From Toxorhynchites rutilus septentrionalis (taxonomy: Eukaryota; Arthropoda; Insecta; Diptera; Culicidae), in contig NC_073746.1 in assembly GCF_029784135.1 (NCBI RefSeq), positions 68,140,763 through 68,204,762 on the forward strand: 64,000 nucleotides of DNA, written 5' to 3'. Made by a program: the position numbers and the translations under genes. Position 1 is the stretch's first letter. Each line of letters starts with the position of its first letter. Below, piece after piece: positions 57,301 to 64,000 of the stretch. Below the pieces are notes generated by a model. The model saw only the letters and a list, made by a program, of their open reading frames with translations. It had not been told where the DNA came from and made no database searches.

Positions 57301-58188
57301 GACGTAGGACTACGTCTTTCATTTCTATACCGGGGTGTAAAATCAAAGTTTCGAAAACGAAAGCGTTAAGCCGAAGACCGAGATTTTGAGTGTTAATAGC
57401 TCCTAAACAACTGAACGAAATGGTATGATAAACACTTCATTCGAAAGATAAAATGTCTACGCGTTCTATACTTGTTACTTTCTGATCCAAAAACTTGTTT
57501 CAATAGTCTTAAATTTGCTTTCAAAATAGGCTATTGAAATCACCAATCGGTATATAAGCGAGCGCCGCTCGGAAATCTACTCAGTTCTAATTGAACAGCG
57601 ATTGGAGCATATTGTCGCTGTTGTGGTGAAGCTCTTCATTTATCATGAAAGCGCGGATGAACGGTGTCACCAAGAGCCTGTTTGTGCACCTTAGGCCAGA
57701 AGGGAATCCATCAGGAGGAGAGTGATGCTACAAACGGTTCCCCGGGAAGATCTCGAAGCAGCCGCTACACACACATACATGCACGGAATTCTTTCCGTTT
57801 GGATGCCATTCAACATAGAAAGATCTGGAAAATAATCTGCCAGTTGCTCTAGGAATTTAAAAATACATTCATGTGAAAGAGTTTATTTGAATGTTTTCTA
57901 TCCATGTAACACTGTGACCAAATACATTAGGTTTTGTGATTTTTCAATCAATCGCAATCAACAGGATAGCTTCTGAAGATTATTCTTCCCCATCAGTAGG
58001 ATATTTCCGTATCCAATATTGGATGCATAAAACCTTGTGCCTCCAACGTAACGCTCTCGTTCTCGAAGTTCTCCAAATATTCATTCATTCAGAATGAATT
58101 CAGATTCAACTTCATACAAATGATCTCTAAATCAACGATAGTCCTACGTCACCCTTGCGGTTATACCATAGATATAACCCACTTCCTG
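57301..58188 (-). repeat. Palindrome-ended element inside the DD37E copy
   Basis: Comparison with the uninterrupted copy 1 fixes its borders: it lies between two T-runs (57295-57300 and 58189-58194) in the transposon's A/T tract. It starts GACGTAGGACTACGTC and ends GGTTATA..TATAACC then CACTTCCTG. It has the TATA/Inr promoter at 57551-57586. This is the best-defined member of the superfamily. Confidence 0.85.
57551..57586 (+). promoter_or_regulatory. TATA + Inr core promoter in the nested element
   Basis: TATATAAG 57551-57558, TCAGTT 57581-57586, spacing as in 13627-13662. Confidence 0.5.
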
Positions 58189-59122
58189 TTTTTTGAACAG
58201 AAATCCATTTTCTCTTGAAGTCCGCCTCCGATTTGACAACTTTTGGGTTCTTCCGGAGGGCCTGCTTCATAATGGCCCAATATTTCTCTATTGGGCGAAG
58301 CTCCGGCGCGTTGGGCGGGTTCATTTCCTTTGGCACGAAGGTGACCCCGTTGGCTTCGTACCACTCCAACACGTCCTTTGAATAGTGGCACGAAGCGAGA
58401 TCCGGCCAGAAGATGGTCGGGCCCTCGTGCTGCTTCAATAGTGGTAGTAAGCGCTTCTGTAGGCACTCCTTAAGGTAAACCTGCCTGTTTACCGTGCCGG
58501 TCATCACGAAGGGGGCGCTCCGCTTTCTGCAAGAGCAGATCGCTTGCCACACCATGTACTTTTTGGCAAACTTGGATAGTTTCTGCTTGCGAATTTCCTC
58601 CGGAACGCTGAATTTGTCCTCTGCGGAGAAGAACAACAGGCCCGGCAGCTGACGAACGTTCGCTTTGACGTAGGTTTCGTCGTCCATTACCAGGCAACGC
58701 GGCTTCGTCAGAATTTTGGTGTACAGCTTCCGGGCTCGTGTCTTCCCCACCATGTTTTGCCTTTCGTTGCGGTTAGGAGCCTTCTGAACCTTGTATGTAC
58801 GCAGGCCCTCCCGCTGCTTGGTCCGCTGGACGAATGAACTTGACAAATTCAGCTTATTGGCGACATCCCGGACCGAACTTCTCGGATCACGTCTAAACTG
58901 CTTAACTACGCGCTTGTGATCTTTTTCACTGACGGAGCATCCATTTTTGCCGTTCTTCACCTTCCGGTCGATGGTTAGGTTCTCGAAGTATCGTTTTAGT
59001 ACTCTGCTGACCGTGGATTGGACGATTCCCAGCATCTTACCGATGTCCCGATGTGACAACTCCGGATTCTCGAAATGAGTGCACAGGATTAATTTACGAC
59101 GCTCTTTTTCGTTCGGCGACAT
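58127..59122 (-). CDS. DD37E transposase with an element-derived C-terminus
   Basis: An open frame of 331 codons from ATG 59122, without the frameshifts of copy 1. Domains: two helix-turn-helix regions (about residues 20-40 and 82-100), VMDDETY, FWPDLASCHY, LRPIEKYWA with 37 residues between the second Asp and Glu. Reading leaves transposon sequence at KWISVQK and continues about 20 codons into the nested element (TGSGLYLWYNRKGDVGLSLI) to a stop at 58127. About 28 native C-terminal residues are missing. The catalytic core is complete, but activity with the altered tail is unknown; it could equally be annotated as a pseudogene. Confidence 0.75.
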   Translation of the reverse strand: MSPNEKERRKLILCTHFENPELSHRDIGKMLGIVQSTVSRVLKRYFENLTIDRKVKNGKNGCSVSEKDHKRVVKQFRRDPRSSVRDVANKLNLSSSFVQRTKQREGLRTYKVQKAPNRNERQNMVGKTRARKLYTKILTKPRCLVMDDETYVKANVRQLPGLLFFSAEDKFSVPEEIRKQKLSKFAKKYMVWQAICSCRKRSAPFVMTGTVNRQVYLKECLQKRLLPLLKQHEGPTIFWPDLASCHYSKDVLEWYEANGVTFVPKEMNPPNAPELRPIEKYWAIMKQALRKNPKVVKSEADFKRKWISVQKTGSGLYLWYNRKGDVGLSLI

Positions 59123-59440
59123 TTTTCCAAATTTACGAAAAATTGACAGTGAAGCATGGCCAACGTGATCTATACACTCTTATCTGATTATAAGCGAAAG
59201 CTGAAGATATAATTCCTAAAAATTAAATTTCTACAGCGTTTTTTCCGTGATGCAATTTGATGTGACACACCCTTTACTAAAAGAACATTCAATTAATTTT
59301 TATTTTAATTCTAAATCAAATTTTATTTATTTGAGATTCAGTATTACTCTAGTTTGTATTCAAATTTCTTCCTAAGTCTATTTTAGGTATATGTGATTTT
59401 TTTCAGAATTTTTAAAGTGTTTTTCGCGGTACAAATAAAA

Positions 59441-59802
59441 ATTATATATATTTTCAGGCATTTCGAAATTTAGAAAAAAAATATTACTTTGAACCCCACT
59501 TTTGCTTTTATTTAAATGCGTTCGTATGTGTAGTTTTTCCACATGTACCGAAATTTCATATGTCTAAATTTTGTCGGTATATTGAGATCATTGCGCTGTA
59601 CAAAGATTTTTTTTTCTCGTATCCTAAAATATATGAGATTCACCCCTATTCTGTATTTCGATCGATTCGAATTATTTCGAACGACTTGATAAAATTCCAT
59701 TCTGTATTTGATTCGAGTTGTTTTTCCATTCCGTTCGATCTGTTTCTCTTCGAACATTAAATGGACAAAACGTTCGAAATAGGAAATACGAAATTATAAC
59801 TA
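59441..59802. other. Short gene-less stretch
   Basis: AT-rich. A TTCGAT/ATCGAA-rich patch at 59650-59790 is imperfectly palindromic. No gene. Confidence 0.4.
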
Positions 59803-61336
59803 CAGTGGTAGACATTCGTGTAGCCGCACCCTATTTTTCCTCAATATTTTTAAAAATAAGTCAATTTTTTGTACAGTTTTGCTCATAAAAGACGATTATT
59901 GTTTATTTTCATCGAATGCATTCTAAAAAAAAGTTTTTTGCGGAAAATTTGTGCGGCAAATTTCGAGTCCAATCGGTAGCTAATATTTAGTATGTCCACC
60001 TCCATTTCGGATCACTTTGAATACTCGATTTGGCATCGAGTAAGACAGCTTTTAAAGTGTTGCCATATTGATTGTAGCCCAACATTCCTGAAGCACTGTC
60101 TTGAGACTGGAAATGTTGTCAAATTGTCATCCGTTTGCATAGACCATTTCGGCCAAGATTCTCCATAGGTTCTCTATGGGATTGCCAGCAGGTCATTCAA
60201 GAAGCGGAATGTCCTTCTCGGCAAACCATGCCTTCGATTGCTTGGAAACGTGGATCTATGCATAATCCTGCTGAAAAAACGACATCTTCGTTAGCGTTAT
60301 TCTCAATATGGCCAATCAAAACGTCCTCCAGTAATTGAAGATACTTTTCGGAGTTCATTCGGGTGAAAATGAAACAAATGTGAAGCTTGCTGTGATATGA
60401 AACGGCTCCCCAAACTGTCAAACTTCCACCCCCAAAGTTTCGCTTCGATCTCACGACATGCCGTTGACTTAAATTGTACCAATAGCAACTGTAACAATCC
60501 GGACCATCCAAATTGAACTTTTCTCGCCGGAAAATACAACATTTCTCCATTCTAGTTTCCTCTCCATGTATTGCCGGGCGAAAATGAGATGGTTCTGCTT
60601 ATGGGTGGCGGTCAGTTTCGGCTTCCCTTGAACTATCTTCCACATGATGTTTGGTGACTTATTCAAGATGAGCGCAATATGCCTCTTCGTTACTGGAACA
60701 ACCGATTCTGCCTTAATGTATGAGCAGGATATCGTTTCATGGTTGCTTCGTGTCGTATTCGACCTTTAAGACGCAAAGTAACATTGGTGTTCCATTTGTT
60801 GGTCGTTATATCCCATATTTCTGCCACTATTTAAAGAAATTCCGTACCATTTTGTCAGATAGACCAATTTTTGTTACGATCGAGCGATTAGAAAACTTTT
60901 GTTCATTGATTTTCTTTATTATTTTCCGCCCCTCTTCCGTCAATAGAATACCTTTCGCCATTCCTTTAAATTATACGCAAATCACTAATCTAACCAAATT
61001 CTTACGTTGCACATCTAATATTTATCTTGTAAATTGAACATTCCCAAGTATTTTTTCAAAAAACACAGATAAAGGCTTGGTGATTATGCGAAAACTCGAT
61101 GTTTATGCCCTGCGGCTAAACGTATGTCTCGGGAAAAAACGACGTTTGAATGTTTATATCAACCGATGCCGCCTTGTGTGTGTGTGTGTGTGATTGTGAC
61201 GCGCGTCCTTTCAATAAAATTGACTTAAATATACTTCCACTACAGCAAATAAGTATCCCGATATAAAGAACATTCCTAGTTGTTTTGTAAGTGTTTCAAG
61301 TTTTTTTTTTTCAAGTGCGGCGAATGTCTATCACTG
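59803..61336 (-). mobile_element. Tc1-like transposon, decayed
   Basis: Ends CAGTGGTAGACATTCGTG (59803) and GCGGCGAATGTCTATCACTG (to 61336), TA on both sides. It is 1534 bp, with a broken transposase on the - strand and a short GTGT repeat near 61170. Confidence 0.85.
59990..60961 (-). pseudogene. Tc1 transposase, several frameshifts
   Basis: ATG at 60961: MAKGILLTEEGRKIIKKINE, SIVTKIGLSDKMVRNFFK (helix-turn-helix), then after a stop NKSPNIMWKIVQGKPKLTAT, RNVVFSGEKSSIW (FSDE block with Asp changed to Gly), NFGGGSLTVWGAVS, a decayed second-Asp block and a shortened NPIENLW-like region near 60180. Many stops and shifts. Confidence 0.8.
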
Positions 61337-61458
61337 TATATGGATTAAACCGAGCATTAGAACTGAAGGCAAAACTTCATCATAAATAATCTTTGGCAAC
61401 GCTTTACTAGGCATTGTATGTATTATGTTGATAGGATTGACTCATATTCAACTCACAG

Positions 61459-61466
61459 CATCAGTA
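61459..61466 (+). promoter_or_regulatory. Inr candidate of MMP paralogue 3
   Basis: CATCAGTA, about 37 bp before the ATG at 61499; no clear TATA is upstream. Confidence 0.3.
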
Positions 61467-61498
61467 CGATTGCAACATTATCGCTGTGAGGCGTAGAG

Positions 61499-63012
61499 AT
61501 GAAGCCGCTCGGGATTTACGTTTTTTTGGTGATTTCTCATCTTTCAACTGTTTACCTCGCGCCTGCTCGAATCGATCCTGTAGAAACCACTAATTTGGAG
61601 TACTTAGTAGATGGTGATGTTATATCAACAGATCCGAGATCTTCACCCGAGGTGACTGAGAAAGATGTTCAGGTATGTTGTAGGACTCTCGTGCATTGAA
61701 ATCGTTTTCGCAACAGCACTCTTCTTCTCAGGATTTCCTGAGACAATTTGGCTTTCTCAAAGACACCTATGCCGTGCATAACGTCGGCAATAGAATGGAT
61801 CAGGCCCTGGAAGATCAAACCTCACTTGCACTGAAAAAATTTCAACATAGAATGCAACTGCCCGAAACTGGTACGCTGGATGACGACATGAAGCGACTTA
61901 TCGCCGCTCCGAGGTGTGGTGTCGCCGAGCTGAACTCCGGGAATGAAAAATGGTCCCGCAAATCGTTGACCTATAAGATAAGAAGTTTCCCGCCGAGCAT
62001 TGGTTTGGACGCGGCCAGAAAGAACATCAAACGGGCATTTGACGAGTGGACCAGGCATATTGATTTAAACATAACGGAAGGGACGCGGAGCAACGCTGAT
62101 ATTTACATAAGCACTGAGAAAGAAATTCATAAAGATCGACTGGGAATGGAATGTCGATTCAGTAGCAATTCCACTGTGGCGCATGCGTTTTTTCCCGAGA
62201 TTGGTGACATTCACTACAATAATATGTTGACATATTCGCCAGAGCAGTTCTTCAGTGCGACTTTGCACGAAATCGGTCATACCCTCGGGTTGGAGCACAA
62301 TAATTCGCGAACTTCGATTATGTTTCCTATGCATATTCGGTATCATACTAAAATTCCGCTTCAGGATCGTTCAGCTCTTCTTGCCATGTATGACGCCCGT
62401 CGGATCGCGGATCGACCCAGAAAAGTATCACTAGCTTCTCCGGGTCCGAGACTTTGTTCCTTGCCTAAAATTGACACCATTTTGAATGACGCATCGGGCG
62501 CAACGTTTATTTTAGCAGAAGACTATTATTTTCTGCTGAGTGAATTCAATCCCAAAGGGAAGCCGATATCAACGAAATGGCCGCATCTGCCCACCAACAT
62601 TGATGCCGCATTCACCTGTCACAGTAATAAGACATTTTTCTTTAAAGGAAGTGAACTGTGGGTTTATGCGGAAGATCAGCTCGAGGCCGGATATCCGAGA
62701 GCAATTTCTAGTGAGCTCCCCGGATTGCCAAACGATATGAGTGCTTTGTACCAGACGCGTGCTGGAAGTCTCATCGCTGTCAAGGGGAAGCACTATTGGT
62801 TCTATAATCCTGCGAAGAAACCCCCTGTGAGCAGCCACTTCCCGAGATTAGTGTACGATTTCAGGGGCATGCCGGTGAATATGGACGCCGCTCTGCACCA
62901 TACCGATGGGCGGTTTTATTTCTTCCAAGGTAGGAATTATTTCACGCTTTCCACGAAAGGTTTTACTGTTGGTCCTGGACAGCCACTGGAAAGCAAGTGG
63001 TTTAGATGTTGA
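61499..63012 (+). CDS. Secreted matrix metalloproteinase (MMP paralogue 3)
   Basis: Two exons, 61499-61672 and 61732-63012, with a 59-bp GT-AG intron after EKDVQ, where paralogue 1 also has one; 484 residues. Signal peptide about 1-20; prodomain with ALKKFQHRMQLPETGTLDDD and cysteine switch PRCGV (Cys120); catalytic domain with HEIGHTLGLEH (His237, Glu238, His241, His247) and Met255; hemopexin-like domain bracketed by Cys300 and the final residue Cys484. The two later introns of paralogue 1 are absent (sequence continuous at PLQDRSALLAMY and PTNIDAAF). The structural loop reads HKDRLGMECRFSS with the extra Cys199. The frame is intact. Its expected role is cleavage of extracellular matrix. Confidence 0.92.
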
Positions 63013-63067
63013 TGTGACTCGTAAATCACAGGTTGAGTTAGATATAATAGTTATGAATGAGTAAGTA

Positions 63068-63073
63068 AATAAA
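63068..63073 (+). promoter_or_regulatory. Poly(A) signal of MMP paralogue 3
   Basis: AATAAA 56 bp after the stop codon. Confidence 0.55.
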
Positions 63074-63373
63074 CTAGGTACATTTCCTGAGCCTCATTAA
63101 TGTGCCATTAACAATTTTATCTCTTGATTTAGAGTGGTTAGGAAATCTAATAAGTATTGATACCATGGAATTTAATCAGTATATAAGATATCACGTGCCT
63201 GAGTATCTTAGTGGGTTGGAAGGTAGTTCGCCTCCTCGTGTTATGCGTTAATGCTAAATGAGCCACAAAATTGAGCCTATGGACTCCAGTTTAGGAGTTA
63301 ACCAGAGAGTGTCTGTCTCGGAGCGAACGGCTTAATAACTAATGCTGTATTCTGTGAGCTGCCCTTTTTTTAT

Positions 63374-63480
63374 GTAGGACTATGTCTTTCAGTTCTATAC
63401 TGGGATGTAAGTTCTAAGTTCCTAAAACGAGAGCGCTACACTTAGAGTGCAAGGTTTTGAACATTAATACCGTTCTGAAT
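63374..63480 (-). repeat. Palindrome-family end fragment
   Basis: TATGTAGGACTATGTCTTTC and CTATACTGGGATGTAAG match the left 110 bp of 13377-14516; the remainder is missing. Confidence 0.65.
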
Positions 63481-63544
63481 CATATTTCGGACGCTTAAGG
63501 CATATGATGCCGAAAACAGATCTCAACACTATGCACAGGCATTA

Positions 63545-64000
63545 TTTGGTTGATATCTATCTATCTATCTATCTATCTATATATATAAAAATGGAGTGAT
63601 GTCTGTCTGTCTGTCTGATTCTTATAGACTCGGAAACTACTGAACCGATCGACATGAAAATTGGTATGTAGGGGTTTTTGGGGCCGGGGAAGGTTTTCGT
63701 GATATTTTGAGACCCCACCCCCCTCTCTAAGGTGGGGGGGGGGGCTGCCATACAAATGAAACACAAATTTCTGCATTACTCGGAAATTAACCAAGCAAAC
63801 GAAACCAAAGTTGGCATGTGAAAGTTTTAGGGTGCAATAAATGTTTCTATGATGGTTAGACAGTCCTTCCCCCACTCAAAGGGGGGGCTGCCATACAAAT
63901 GAAACACAAATTTCTGCATTACTCGAGAATTAATCAAGTAAATGAAACCAAATTTGGCATGTGGAGGTTTTAGGATGTAATAAATGTTTCTATGGTGATA
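63545..64000. repeat. Microsatellites and about 170-bp tandem repeat
   Basis: Six TCTA units (63556-63580) and GTCT units (63602-63615) precede blocks such as GGCTGCCATACAAATGAAAC and AAATTTCTGCATTACTCG, which occur twice (63750, 63888). The repeat runs off the window. TE class not assigned. Confidence 0.7.

Larger units (their letters stand above)
57085..59274 (-). mobile_element. ITmD37E transposon, copy 2, with nested element
   Basis: Same ends as copy 1, TA at 57083-57084 and 59275-59276. About 1.3 kb of the transposon is interrupted by 888 bp at 57301-58188. Confidence 0.92.
56024..59440 (+). repeat. Tandem duplication, unit 2, split by two transposons
   Basis: Pieces 56024-56120, 56910-57084 and 59275-59440 line up with unit 1 (GGGTAAGGGAGTAAAAAGTC; CATAGGATCTGTGGTGAAAA; GAGATTCAGTATTACTCTAG). 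The gaps are the pogo-like element and the DD37E element. Confidence 0.75.

Noticed and set aside
1..64000. Endogenous viral insertions, which are common in Aedes repeat clusters
   Set aside because: None of the open frames shows flavivirus, rhabdovirus or other viral protein motifs that I can recognise.

Overview
This window reads as nuclear DNA of a culicine mosquito, most likely Aedes. The grounds are short (about 60 bp) GT-AG introns, a tRNA gene with internal A and B boxes, Tc1/mariner elements of the DD37E group known from mosquitoes, LOA-like and CR1/Jockey-like LINEs, and very dense miniature-element content. AT-rich non-coding DNA and transposable elements fill well over four fifths of it.

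Host genes: three matrix metalloproteinase (MMP) paralogues lie on the + strand at 16404-18094 (4 exons), 29446-30773 (2 exons) and 61499-63012 (2 exons). All carry the HExxHxxGxxH zinc site, a Met-turn and a Cys-bracketed hemopexin-like domain. The first and third have a prodomain with the PRCG cysteine switch; the middle one goes straight from signal peptide to catalytic domain. All three share an extra Cys where classical MMPs have the structural Zn/Ca loop. They look like a dispersed tandem family of secreted proteases. A tRNA-Asn(GTT) gene lies at 55401-55474 on the - strand.

Mobile DNA: 1-318 LOA-type RNase H fragment; 609-2244 Tc1-like element with IR/DR ends; 5646-8423 5'-truncated CR1/Jockey-like LINE; about 8690-12830 nearly full-length LOA-like ORF2; 20450-21540 LINE endonuclease relic; 25365-25845 rearranged mariner; 36453-37751 and 57085-59274 two ITmD37E elements in opposite orientation; 44520-45410 LINE 3' end; 45511-45825 mariner 3' half; 59803-61336 decayed Tc1; and several pogo-like or other TIR elements.

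The most striking feature is a repeat superfamily with about 15 copies across the window. One end has a short hairpin preceded by an A-run and followed by GCAnnGTTGACGTAG; the other ends in a 16-nt palindrome of the form GACGTAGnnCTACGTC next to a run of A (T-run on the other strand). Interiors differ between subfamilies: a TATA+Inr core promoter, a 95-bp minisatellite, or, at 31679-34252, two decayed histone H2A transcription units complete with TATA boxes, 3' stem-loops and purine-rich downstream elements. Two ends of this type meet at 46673-47391 to make a near-perfect inverted repeat with arms of about 342 bp.

Nested insertions give relative ages: the 57085-59274 DD37E copy holds one such element (57301-58188) and itself sits, with a pogo-like element, inside a 418-bp tandem duplication. 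A short SINE-like family is dated by its insertion, with a 16-bp target duplication, into one of the H2A promoters.
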